NCBI GenBank assembly: GCA_965204395.1
Contig: OZ241987.1
Span: 2,294,001 to 2,358,000, forward strand
Length of the DNA stretch: 64,000 nucleotides
Direction: 5' to 3'
Source: Bin87 sp965204395
Lineage (GTDB): Bacteria > Chloroflexota > Dehalococcoidia > Lucifugimonadales > UBA3495
The translations under genes were made by a program, and so were the position numbers. Positions 22,101 to 26,965 of this stretch are shown one piece after another (position 1 is the stretch's first letter; each line of letters begins with the position of its first letter). The notes beneath the pieces were generated by a model. The model searched no databases, had not been told where the DNA came from, and saw only the letters and a list, made by a program, of their open reading frames with translations.

Positions 22101-25100
22101 ACACCGTCGTTTGCCGGCGACGGCAGGCCGGGTTCTGGTGGCAACGCCAGCATCGCCGACCCCACGGGTTTGCTCGCGATGCACAATACGGTGTACATGC
22201 GCTGGGTGCAGGCCAGTCATCCTGCCTTGTACAATAAGATGGGTGCCAAGGCTTGGGTGACCAACGGCCTCGACGCCGTTGAGAAGCGCCTGCTGGACAA
22301 CTTGCTGTACTTGGCTGCCAAGCAGTCGCAGAATCCTGAAGCGGCCTTGAGCGTCGTTGACATGGGCTTCATGGGCGGCAGTTCCGTCGATGCCTTGGAC
22401 TACATCACCGTGGGGGCCCTGATCACTGCCTTGGGCGATGGTCACCTGACGGCGGTGCTTCGCGTCGCCGGCAACGACGGCATCAGCGAGGCCGACCGTC
22501 GCAAGGTCATTTACGCCAGCGTGATGCGTGACAGCGCCGACATCGGGCTGGTTACTGATGCGTATTTTGCAGCGAACCATTTCGCTGCGCCGACTTCGGG
22601 GGTTCCGATTACTGAGTTGCGTCCTGCCGCTGCTGCCTTCGACAACACTGCTTCGATCAATCGCGCCGTGGGTTACCTGAAGTCCAAGATGGGTTCACCC
22701 TTCCCGATTGATCACGTGGTTGCGGTGGCTGATACCAAGGCTTTGCTGCCCAACTCCGGTGGGGTGAACTACGGCGGGAACGTTATTTCCTACAATCCTG
22801 CTCCTGAGGGTGAACAGGCAGACGACCGCGTGAAGTCAACAATCATCCACGAGGTGGCGCATTACTACTGGCTGGGTGGTGAAGTTTGGATTTCCGAGGG
22901 CATGGCATCGGCCATTGAGAAGCTGGGCGCAGGCGCATTCGCGCCGGCCTTGCCGGACTCGGTCACTTTGAATAAAGAACGTGATTGCACCCATCGCACT
23001 TTGCGTGACTTGGTTGCGGCTGCGCCTCAGTTGGGTGACCCGCAGTTCTACTGCAACTACTACTTGGGGCAGCGGCTGTTCCTGGATCTCCACGATTCCT
23101 TGGGTGCGCAGGAGTTCTGGGCGGGTGCTCGCAGCCTGCACTCCGCCATCGTTGATTGTCTGGCGGCTCGCCGTGGTGAATGTGGCCGCATTGCCGATGT
23201 CCGCAGCGCTTTTCCGGAGAGCGCCCACGTGATCGACCGGCACTGGCATGGCGGTGTGCGCGTTCCCACGGGTGTCGGCGAGGCCGACGTTGCCTTGGGC
23301 CGCATGGGCGTGTATGAGACCTACCGGGCCGTGACTTCCGACGGCGCTGCGCGAGTCTGGATTCACCCCGACATGGCCGATGAGAATGGCCACGTGTGGC
23401 TGTTCGGCTACCGTTGCGACGGCGTTGACGACTCTTCGTGTCCCAGGTTGGCTCGTCCAACCAGGAATGGCTACGATTTGGAAGTCGGTCCTGATTTCGC
23501 CGTGCTGGTGCGCTTCACGTCCGAGTCGGGTCTGGCGGCCGCCGACCTGAAGGAGGTCTGTCGCGGGCAGCAGTGCGACATTCTGCATCCGTGGCTGCGG
23601 CGTGCGGAGCCTGACGTTGGCGAGTGTGGAGCTCGCTTGGGGACCTATTGGCCCGACCGGGTGATCCGGGGCGGGGACTGCTGGTTCCGGGGGACGAGGT
23701 ACGGCGCCGTGAGTTTCGAGAATCTGACCACCGCCGAGGAGAAGTTCGTCGTGTACTCGACTGGTCACTCCGGCGGTGATTTCGGTGCCCTGCCGGTCTA
23801 CGGCGTGCTTGGAGAAGGTGGAGGTGATGCTGAAGATTCCGGCGTCCAACTGGGAGGTCTCGGCTTGAGGGAAAACCGTCTCACGGTTGCGTCGGGCGAT
23901 TCCGCCGAGGTGTACTTCCGGTCGGAGATGGCGGGCGATGACGGCGACGTTTGGCTCTTCGTGTACCGGTGCCTGGCTTCCCACGGAGATGCGGGCTGTC
24001 CGCTCGTTGGCCGTGACGCTGTTCGGCCGGAGTACGACATCGGCGTCAGGCCGATGTTCGTCGTGCGGGCCGGGTTCGTGGACGAGGTCGACGTTGGTCG
24101 TTCGACTCTCGACATTGACTGCTCGGCGGGCGATAGCTGCGTGCTGACGGCCGTCTTCCGTGACTCCGATGGCAACACGCTGCCTGGTACGGCGGAGTTC
24201 CGCGTGGACGCTGGCGGTCTGGGCGCCTCGGGTTCGACGGCGACGGTCAGTCAGGTCGCGCACGTCGAGTCCGGCGAAGGTTTTGAGTTCGTCGAAACCC
24301 TGCGCCTGCCGGTCGGCGGCGGCATCGTCAACGTGACGGCGGAGTTGCTGGGCGACGGGGCGACGCTGCGGGGCAGGGCTGGCCGCGCGGCCAGCATTTC
24401 GAGCCTGTCGGTCAGCGTGCTGCGCTGTGCTGACGACGAGGCTTCCTGCCATTCGGAGAGCTTGGAGCGGGCGACCAGCCTGAACCGTGGCGACCGGTTC
24501 GTCGTGGTCGTTCAGGGGCTCGATTCCGCGGGCGGCGTCGGCTTGGATGCCGGCCTGCAGGCGGAGCAGCGTTGTACCGACGGCATTGTCGGCGACTGGC
24601 CCGTCGTGAGGCTGAGCACAGCTGGTTTGCGCGCGCATCCCTATGGGACCCTTCAGCTTCAGGACCGCGGTTACGCGGGTTGTGCCTACCGGGTCACGGA
24701 CGACGCGGATTTCGGCTCCCACGGCTACACGGTGACGTACTCGTCGGGCGGGGCGACGCTGTCGGCGTCGGGCGCTGTCTCCATCATCAGGAGTGCATCC
24801 GACCTGTCGATCCTTGGTCTGACGGGTCCTGCGCAGATTGAGTCTGGTTCCAGCGCCACCTACCACGTGGTGGGCTACAACGCTGCCGGCCTGCCGGTGA
24901 GTCTCGCGGGCGGTTGCGTCGCCGTGAACGTTTCCGGCGAGCTGACGGGCGACGACGAGTGTGCCACGACTGGCCTGCCGGCCACCGGCTTCGCCGTAGA
25001 GGTGACGGCCAATGAGGGCGTCGTGCTGCGTACCGATTCGTCGGTCGGTGTCTCGTACCGGGGCTTTTCGGATCGTCGGCACGTCCTGGTCTTGCCGGCT

Positions 25101-25445
25101 GGCGACGACGGCGGTGACAGTAGCGCGCCGCCGGTGTCTTCGGGTGATTCCGGTATCAGTGACCTGACGATCACGCCGGACGGCAGTCAGCTGCGCCTCA
25201 ACTGGACGAGCACTCTGAACGCCGATTTCGCCAGCCTGCGGGCGCAGGTCTGGGTCCGGGTGGGCGATGAGGACGTGTTCCTGCCTGGTTGCTTGGGCGG
25301 TGAGGTTCACGACGTATCGACGGTCGAGGTCTTCTGCATGCTGTCCCATGGGCAGTCCGGCGACGTTTACCACGCCGCGGTGGGCTTCATCCGCGGTGAC
25401 CGAACCGCTGCGCCGGTGGAGACCGCCCAGTGGACCCGCCCCTAA
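7107..25445 (+). CDS. Giant secreted protein: Calx-beta-like repeats and two HEVAH metallopeptidase-like domains
   Basis: 6112 residues, start with GGGAG 9 bases upstream. A signal peptide ends near AQA31. Nine Calx-beta-like repeats follow (about residues 50-1060; hallmark FTPSNWDTAQIVRVTS), then a first long module (about 1070-3240) with an SwmB-like segment near 1230-1350. Four more Calx-beta-like repeats come next (about 3242-3680), then a second long module (about 3680-5660) that repeats the first, and immunoglobulin/fibronectin-like C-terminal domains. Each long module holds a zincin motif: HEVAH at 2820-2824 with Glu2836, and HEVAH at 5248-5252 with Glu5264 (WVNEGMAS, WISEGMAS). This fits a gluzincin of the MA clan with a short spacer. 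Many paired Cys suggest an extracellular, disulphide-bonded protein. No anchor motif is visible. The role may be adhesion or surface proteolysis. Confidence 0.9.
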   Translation: MSSRIFRMWPALGLALLVAAVFHWGAGDAQAEVGAMERDVVGQLAGIESVSAQTPTLQVSPSGPLTVTEGSSNTYVVSLSGAPSDRVVVQPEFMAAAGFSSDGRAVVMEPTALVFTRTDHGSKTVRVHVSENDSDDEAVPNAGSINHRLFGALTGVVSNPALQIAVNDDDDDVADVDLPDTVSVAEGDSFAYLVSLKSDPGEGKTVTVGLPDPVPGAVSYAGGPSSLAFTSANWRIPQAFVVKGVRDEVDSRNRVVDVTHTVSASGTNGYDGFTLSPVRITVVDDDTRGVSFSPEGLVLAEGESATYTVRLNSKPSNGDVTVTLSAGGALTKAVEAGSNPETNQITFSANSWNLPQTVTVTAAAPDSSFTGVRSGTVTHSFSGGGYSGSEKFSVQVFDSKRSATSPLIISGGGPPFMTLNETGSGRASTYRVRLRNAPSGAVTVSLASSDTSVATVSPTTLAFDANSPGFEQLVTVTAEQDDAALRRDRFAQISHSLSGALSGSGGYVGVKVLDSDSAPSAPEVRFLAGEHCALSGTVPECSGVPEGGTGKYGVQLSGFKPSGPVTLRVDSSNPSAVSVSPDVLHFTPSTWLITQTVAVRSNGDVIVDDAVAGAVLTHRVSGGGYDAVSVPPVEVSVSSTPDVGDTGLVFNDAPILLSEGEGGSYGVRLKSKPAGVVTVFLDQPVKAGCVANGCDSSDSAVSDAAPQFSLDRSQMVFTPSNWDTAQIVRVTSFDDAAVNGTRHFSIGYHVSSGSHGYLSGELGSVELRITDEDRDGVVISTTTMTLQPGAIGTYTVRLASAGSGDVSIEPADKVSPDSITFNQTVGDDKYWSRDQVVTVTAPDDAGDFTISHAIGSRQVGYVFVRVVSGAGAGVTISPSGLSIDAGGFSSYGVRLSAPPSGDVVITASVSDSTVVAVSGPPLTFDESNWGDSQIVTVAGVSVGDAVIRHTANGGGFASQFVGSVTVSVAPVPGVSFIKISKTRLDLVHGGSSGSNTGTYRVSLTNPPSSDVSVSVSSDPGGIVSVEPASFTLTSDNWENGQLVTVTSAGAGLARVGHGSGNPVLEVQVTLGVSMPGWSMTAGRTSSAPDDGRDWGYFGDHVSYEYDKESPDPDRPLHDGRVWIYRLLFEEGDGDSPVSCAVDGGQFVRIHSRDIDGGEFAVNDGLGSSHVVSRTLFDEGINYVCLMDSTGFGRWHKPLQFRVVEPPDTYRVWLKRVNIQYDGLLGVHPTVNGAVLGRSGPSVTSGGDEVVVTFSEDLDSEATSVNASAFCLTVGGPSPCRGWKSGTPPKISGNKLTLTLDSAVSVADNRNANRIELDYTKPDTCTTNCLRDVGGDEVRGFENQRVLNLHTTGGESVGNRTFTDLLDKSNFLVFRGKQSLNSIRNASSTVYPLPGPRDDWRSSPLDDAWHLPQYRGYALPADDGNVTQQDKYQYVTRTDGDLYHCQNAGVPRGTGGRLDGGQLGCEWDELPDGQPHLDPEKPWRVGLRKATDAHDPVDVPGDEMTFRVACPRQSAEGVCGPFALFYGPVDVWRLTARDQDADFAIHREHIEGMVPRRVDDTRLRDGRTYFEFTIPRHGASNYDGKTFVSLVDCNQSVLAGFTSDEAENYQRALPDCTAPSVTGAHFGVTSSPVDHYVYLREAWDQHDPLTGKVLSCDLDSLVTRTIVTTEERVRVGIGDDASIEEIITVSTDYEWEHFVICHNRSDDRPTVDQVHSCDDTLHLMPGLHGPPVSPTWRQISDETTGGEDTDQPGTTVRTQIHDFRKHHYDGPCGYGPPRPFKHATDDFTPSSGAGPWGTASYNAARSFYGFVIDWQEGYGGGLGDGYDPYLLTYRGCPSCVGTSNLGVPDGTSRWNDANGRVREVPDGEDSYSLSMRVPAAASGWSSEQRSSGYRDLPMHFAAYVSGMPAEHDYEAEGNAETGWRRVWLGSWDYGDDRDLEHGGGASRRPLGIAFPLGDGVSGQSYLPPKVSDMADASLDLLIQREYADRNGRVYVYVVPCLPWFATPPDPKGLELCVNLSERSVLSGGSRVIKFVGAGKEGPYGLHDPNGDSNGVANLRYSRRFVVQFGDLAPGAVDDRPVSVPRAGVPPETGGCRVVRNDNGVWSESLIWKGPCDSDELVPVDVSFANGAADHNEQIFRVYATGGRSKGLDLALTRRASAVGMPPEQLARMGLLERVATIGSGNDSPSSVKVTPDMADASGEIWLLAYECLGTVEYPVCSSVAPVGKDGAGNDLPYAVFDLWQPPAFAVRVKYTAVSGIAHAALGPICQGGDCEPRTPVLRSAGPDGEDVCRVDGYGGAGTVDDLTYWPDRIVSGGACSPEDDSPLLVTVPNSVTVEDGRPLAFYVTGGRGSSLDAVQVKRGPGGEPAGAAGLRRLHTRVAPGEEGSARIMVAPHMADDSGRILILAYDCDGSLSRCPEPSAGSFDIMERPLFQVLVRYGPGNVPELSDLMVCEGDECRISYGVGRRVAPSVADSCQVDSFFNGSEHVWPLQLVAGGGCDRNDLDDVSVSFDSLGAHRLVVYATGGRSDGLGLVQVKTPTGRSGVNGGSSSPSALPHYSDPMYVLLNVIDGDFSGLGSADAANVIDGGSLLRAHNTENMQWVHSQHVDLYNAMAAKSWVQDGLIDVEKSALDYLLSIAVMESTIAAVAKRVVAMPFLATLDSTDVLVLRGLHTAAARGFAARILDHSALSSGITDAQRVLVIGASTMSSRTPSDVDGLLSNGYAGGVVSSVSSGVRVTVARRTAASQSYVPTVIASAMRGVRAHMGSPFPVDHIVALGDSASVLPGAAGTNYGFAISYLPRHEVADSGGAADQLKSILIHEVAHYYWRGAQLWVNEGMASAFEVFLASDFNLPDSVVINEQGTCTLANLRALVRAAPSRDSDQFYCNYYLGQRLFLALHEAMGESAFMTGARALYAEIRDCRARGGDRCGDIDDVLAAFSSQRTLVEQHWGGALAPVIGGGVAPVAASNDLGRLGLFENRLTVTANANGVVTLSPDQADADGNIYLLAYVCDGGHGGSGCPILGRPALTGYALGTGPDFAVQVRFTEKSGLDHSDFGAVCQGNNCSPPTPVLRKAAPDSEESCSARVRTAAADDLTYWPDRVISGGACDPNSFEPITFTLENGTNYQRPVVVYSTGGTEFPHLQLRRSGVATFDDGTNRDAAGSPSGKQGLKRDVLTGAGGVTVNAAMADDDGLVWLLGYDCNGSSAACPLPVGASDPTVFNIESRPLFQVLTRFSDEPGIIIEPRDISLREGGSGEYTVRLTTKPRGNVTVTLSRNVLDALNIEPPTRVLEFTPDNWDDTQTVRVTSVNDDDVEDRTVVISHAVAGADYGGRVCGDGCPVTVSIEDDDAYGASISRTVLTIHEGTAAAPGFGEYTVVLNARPTGPVTVALTADPAAGVITVPASLTFTPGDWNVPQTVRVTAVYDDEYHVPARTAGIAHSFSGGGYDSTVSVPAVNVTVVDAQVPSVGITGPGGVVIPGNRLIMRVGETRDYELSLGSRPAQPVTMSLSAAPSGVVGVSPDSLTFSTANWSAAQVVTITANAVGEAVINHQGSGEIYDRVRIPSIQVEVLPASNPGAQLSPASPISLAKGAVGQYRLSLTQRPVGEVAVSVTSSGSAATVSPTSVVFNGSNWRRGHAFAVTAGDAVGSVTFTHDFSGGGYDGLADLNMTVNVVEPGGPGIIIGTSHDDGFVAPGADDPAVQAWDVSVDVQRGWWDTLVSGVSHVVSYVESWWPFGHGSSHGGDGLDAVAAGHAGLKWAWVGNEISIQLTGFTRGNRVWAYLVVPDEGAGAPSSCVTTDVSTVFVAVGDVSSDGNSPVFKVPVSLDTFSLDENYVCAVDGAGVKLAVPQTFVVQKPPDRYRMELTLNDVEVGLATGKLGDGFQVINGRHHGENPWKSPQIRGNSADAGDYRTKTNFSWRRCAGGPDNSVDGAQVGCEWLSDHDPAMVHEPWRVGMVAVPDGGAAAVAVPGDDVELRVKLGPTQFTGREVARFAVYWGPVDLWMLGSPSGPADDDGPTEARTYAIHRDHLSGLRQKLVAQRDVAPDGSYTFTVPRSSANDRGDTFVAIVPCNVDYIGFGDDELERNKRSLSDCDTPLNSRASFDSVVSEGQDDDSHRLLRDAWQQHDVLSGRGLVCDLTVVEKTVDGKKVREYDVDCGNPARTTHSDFTDSAVRECDGYLRNPGTLPVGKTSGLLCGWGPVEPIGSVTTWASTDYNALRSVYGFVIDWQRGGALGVSDNDGCEVDLLKYRLDRSDAGGANNDADGARIPRVSLLENGHPIGAKYWRVGKSLEKHCTAPPDADELDVTFYTPFADDEWSSEHREWHNDEPVHFALYVTGLPAEHDDRSAGGDGVSGGDGDSEWSRVALGSWDIRAPGLANSGGSRRLLGYAMPLKDYEFGTRTVPNIEDFTDGVKFTVPREYADSNGWVRLYVVPCLPLYGPAPSVDAHHGPCYDVAHSAPDHDANAGIARPAIFERASDSRGPFGLLTGSRDYLLRYSYEVVVTFNALPDVLEDGIVSVPTTTVTPSGDECRVQSRDDGTWKTVLVTGGPCEVEDDSSLRVYFENDGIGGNTLSLYGTGGRSPDLDLVRVNRMSGGIDEEGGDALGRLGLLERARVHMGAASSETDVASVLVTPDMADADGNVWLVAYHCTGPLGTDNAICPRSSRKAALDQVPTFHMRVTHSFMVQVKYKNLTPSDIGPVCQGGNCSPAMPWLRLAEPDGNDVCQVDAWSGGGVRDLTYWPDRVIAGGACAPDSDGNLLVTVRNTTAYPQKLVTYVTGGRSNGLARVQVKRGGGDGGDGVLAGAVGLRVEERVVSPNGSAVLTLDAGMADSDGRILLLAYDCGLGDSGACPAATSGNDQVTFAVQHRPLFQLVVGYDSVVIQRSGLAICKGDDCQRAYPLGRFSLPDSAGCGISAFGSGGGIYWPRGIIAGGDCDVDTLTEVPVEFRVPAGGVERLRIYATGRRVPQLDEVSVLRAEQASLDAALPYYADPSYRALPETPSFAGDGRPGSGGNASIADPTGLLAMHNTVYMRWVQASHPALYNKMGAKAWVTNGLDAVEKRLLDNLLYLAAKQSQNPEAALSVVDMGFMGGSSVDALDYITVGALITALGDGHLTAVLRVAGNDGISEADRRKVIYASVMRDSADIGLVTDAYFAANHFAAPTSGVPITELRPAAAAFDNTASINRAVGYLKSKMGSPFPIDHVVAVADTKALLPNSGGVNYGGNVISYNPAPEGEQADDRVKSTIIHEVAHYYWLGGEVWISEGMASAIEKLGAGAFAPALPDSVTLNKERDCTHRTLRDLVAAAPQLGDPQFYCNYYLGQRLFLDLHDSLGAQEFWAGARSLHSAIVDCLAARRGECGRIADVRSAFPESAHVIDRHWHGGVRVPTGVGEADVALGRMGVYETYRAVTSDGAARVWIHPDMADENGHVWLFGYRCDGVDDSSCPRLARPTRNGYDLEVGPDFAVLVRFTSESGLAAADLKEVCRGQQCDILHPWLRRAEPDVGECGARLGTYWPDRVIRGGDCWFRGTRYGAVSFENLTTAEEKFVVYSTGHSGGDFGALPVYGVLGEGGGDAEDSGVQLGGLGLRENRLTVASGDSAEVYFRSEMAGDDGDVWLFVYRCLASHGDAGCPLVGRDAVRPEYDIGVRPMFVVRAGFVDEVDVGRSTLDIDCSAGDSCVLTAVFRDSDGNTLPGTAEFRVDAGGLGASGSTATVSQVAHVESGEGFEFVETLRLPVGGGIVNVTAELLGDGATLRGRAGRAASISSLSVSVLRCADDEASCHSESLERATSLNRGDRFVVVVQGLDSAGGVGLDAGLQAEQRCTDGIVGDWPVVRLSTAGLRAHPYGTLQLQDRGYAGCAYRVTDDADFGSHGYTVTYSSGGATLSASGAVSIIRSASDLSILGLTGPAQIESGSSATYHVVGYNAAGLPVSLAGGCVAVNVSGELTGDDECATTGLPATGFAVEVTANEGVVLRTDSSVGVSYRGFSDRRHVLVLPAGDDGGDSSAPPVSSGDSGISDLTITPDGSQLRLNWTSTLNADFASLRAQVWVRVGDEDVFLPGCLGGEVHDVSTVEVFCMLSHGQSGDVYHAAVGFIRGDRTAAPVETAQWTRP
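10321..16830 (+). repeat. Long internal module A of the giant gene
   Basis: First copy of a roughly 6-kb coding duplication. Landmarks in order: a Trp-rich entry domain, RSFYGFVIDWQ, two blocks each with MADASG/MADDSG and TYWPDR-SGGAC, the HNTENMQWVHSQH helical domain, the HEVAH peptidase-like domain, then two more MAD blocks. The second copy is at 18142-24080. The SwmB-like segment (about 10790-11160) is found only in this copy. Confidence 0.75.
18142..24080 (+). repeat. Long internal module B of the giant gene
   Basis: Second copy of the coding duplication, with the same order of landmarks as module A: RSVYGFVIDWQ, MADADG and MADSDG blocks, YWPDRVIAGGAC, the HNTVYMRWVQASH helical domain, HEVAHYYW, then MADENG and MAGDDG blocks. 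Conservation is strong at structural Cys, Trp and Gly positions but loose elsewhere, so the duplication is old. Confidence 0.75.
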
Positions 25446-25502
25446 AGCCTCCAGGCATGGCCGAATTTCCGCGCTACAGCGGGCTGTGAGGCTCTTTTGA
25501 AT

Positions 25503-25528
25503 CCCCGGGCGGAATATTCCACCCGGGG
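25503..25528 (+). terminator. Hairpin after the giant gene
   Basis: CCCCGGGCGGAATATTCC followed by ACCCGGGG forms a near-perfect 26-base inverted repeat with a single mismatch, 60 bases after the stop codon. It is followed by ACGTTTTC, a weak T tract. Likely terminator separating the giant gene from the next gene. Confidence 0.6.
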
Positions 25529-25650
25529 ACGTTTTCAGGCGTCTCCAGCGCCTTTGGCACCGTTTCGGTTCGCACGGATTCGCGCTGCGACCGACTTGCT
25601 GGGCCGCGACGTTATGATCCGCCCGACTTTCATTGCATTGGAGTGGTTCC

Positions 25651-26487
25651 ATGATTGACGTTCTTTCGTCCCGCAAGTCCGGCCGTTTCGTGATCTTGGG
25701 CGTGGTCGCCGTGTTGGTCCTGTTGTCGGGGGTCGTCGCCGGTTCGGCGGATGCCCAGACTCCTGGGCCGGCCGCGCCCGTCAACCTGAAGGCCTACAAC
25801 GCTCAAACGGAGGGCGAGATCGTCCTGCATTGGGACGTCTCGGAGGGCGCGACGCACTACCGCGTCTGCCGGAGGTTGCAGGACCCGCCCGGCAGGTGGG
25901 GCTGTTTCGACAGTCCGGACAACAGCGCCCTGCTCACACGCCTCAAGGTGGGTGCCGTCCACGATTTCGCCGTGGCGGCCAAGGACAGCACGTTCCAGTC
26001 GTCGTGGGTTTCGACCGAGTCGCTGGTCGAGGTTCCCGAGGTTGAACGCGACCCCTTCACCGGCCTGCCGATTCCGGACGGCTACCTGTCGGTGGGAGAG
26101 ACCACGACCCACGTGTCGGGGAGGGCGTTCACCCTCACGGGCATCACGTTCAAAGGGGGCATCACGCAGGGCGAGTCCGATTTTCCGCCCCTGGCAGGCC
26201 GGCAGTACGTGAAGGTCTGCGGGGAGGTGACGGCGCCCGCTGGCGTGGGCGGCGATTTCGCACCGGGAAGCGACAACAACCTGTTCACCGACCGTGGGAT
26301 CGGTTTCCGCGTGCGGGGCGACAACGTGACCGGTTGGTCGGAGGTGGGCGCTGTGCCGGCGGGCGAGACCCGCAGCGCGTGCGACGTATGGGAGGTTCCC
26401 GCCGGTTCGAAGACCATTATCTACGCGGTCAACAACTGGCTGGAGCACCCTGGCGTTTACCGTGTTGAGATTCTCCCCTCAACGTGA
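25651..26487 (+). CDS. Secreted fibronectin-like protein
   Basis: 278 residues from the ATG at 25651, with GGAG about 8 bases upstream. The signal peptide runs through VLVLLSGVVAGSADAQ. A fibronectin type III-like domain follows (about residues 40-125: PVNLKAYNAQTEGEIVLHWD, THYRVCRR). The second half (about 130-278) is a strand-rich domain with two spaced Cys, resembling the extracellular ligand-like beta sandwiches in bacterial lipoproteins. It follows the giant gene on the same strand after a terminator, so it may be made separately but act at the same surface. Function unknown. Confidence 0.7.
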   Translation: MIDVLSSRKSGRFVILGVVAVLVLLSGVVAGSADAQTPGPAAPVNLKAYNAQTEGEIVLHWDVSEGATHYRVCRRLQDPPGRWGCFDSPDNSALLTRLKVGAVHDFAVAAKDSTFQSSWVSTESLVEVPEVERDPFTGLPIPDGYLSVGETTTHVSGRAFTLTGITFKGGITQGESDFPPLAGRQYVKVCGEVTAPAGVGGDFAPGSDNNLFTDRGIGFRVRGDNVTGWSEVGAVPAGETRSACDVWEVPAGSKTIIYAVNNWLEHPGVYRVEILPST

Positions 26488-26560
26488 ATCTTCCGAGGAA
26501 TGTGCAAAATGAACGGAGCCTCGTCAACTTCCATGGTCGTATCCGCCACGTTGTCCAGCA

Positions 26561-26965
26561 TTAGCGCTGGTGAAAGCTGATCGTACGGTCATAACCGTTG
26601 ATGGTAAGGATGTAATCAAGGAGTACATCTCGACCAATGACGAACGTGAACGGGATCCCCGTCCGCACAAGCGGTCCGCTGGCTACGGGCTTTGGGGCGT
26701 GGCGGCCCAAGTCCGGAATATGCACGTCAATATTAAAAGTCGGGTACTCGTCGCCTTGACCCAGCCCCCCTATGGGCACGGAGTCACGCGTTGGCGGGTA
26801 TAGCCGCTGCGCCAAGTCAACGTCGATGATGGACATGGCAGCTCCGGTGTCTATCAGAGCAGGCACCGGTGTGAAGTTCGGGTCGTCCGGCAAATGAACC
26901 GGTAGTTGCGGCCCTTGTGCGAGGCGTTCTGCTGTCAACGTTACCTTGGTCACCAAGTGGAGCAT
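26561..26965 (-). CDS. Retropepsin-like aspartic protease
   Basis: 134 residues from the ATG at 26965; that start overlaps the stop of the STAND gene as TGATG, so it is translationally coupled. The catalytic motif of retroviral-type aspartic proteases is present: LIDTGAAMSIID with Asp39-Thr-Gly41. The second conserved block is FVIGRDVLLDY (Ile110-Gly-Arg-Asp113). One domain of this size would act as a homodimer, as retropepsins do. There is no signal peptide, so it is cytosolic. Its tight link to a large NTPase suggests it is either an effector activated by the NTPase or a maturation protease of it; both are inference. Confidence 0.8.
   Translation of the reverse strand: MLHLVTKVTLTAERLAQGPQLPVHLPDDPNFTPVPALIDTGAAMSIIDVDLAQRLYPPTRDSVPIGGLGQGDEYPTFNIDVHIPDLGRHAPKPVASGPLVRTGIPFTFVIGRDVLLDYILTINGYDRTISFHQR

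Noticed and set aside
22836..25784. A 982-codon open frame antisense to the giant gene
   Set aside because: It is Arg/His/Gln-rich, has no ribosome site or motif, and mirrors the strong coding frame of the plus strand; several similar antisense frames lie between 7.6 and 23 kb.
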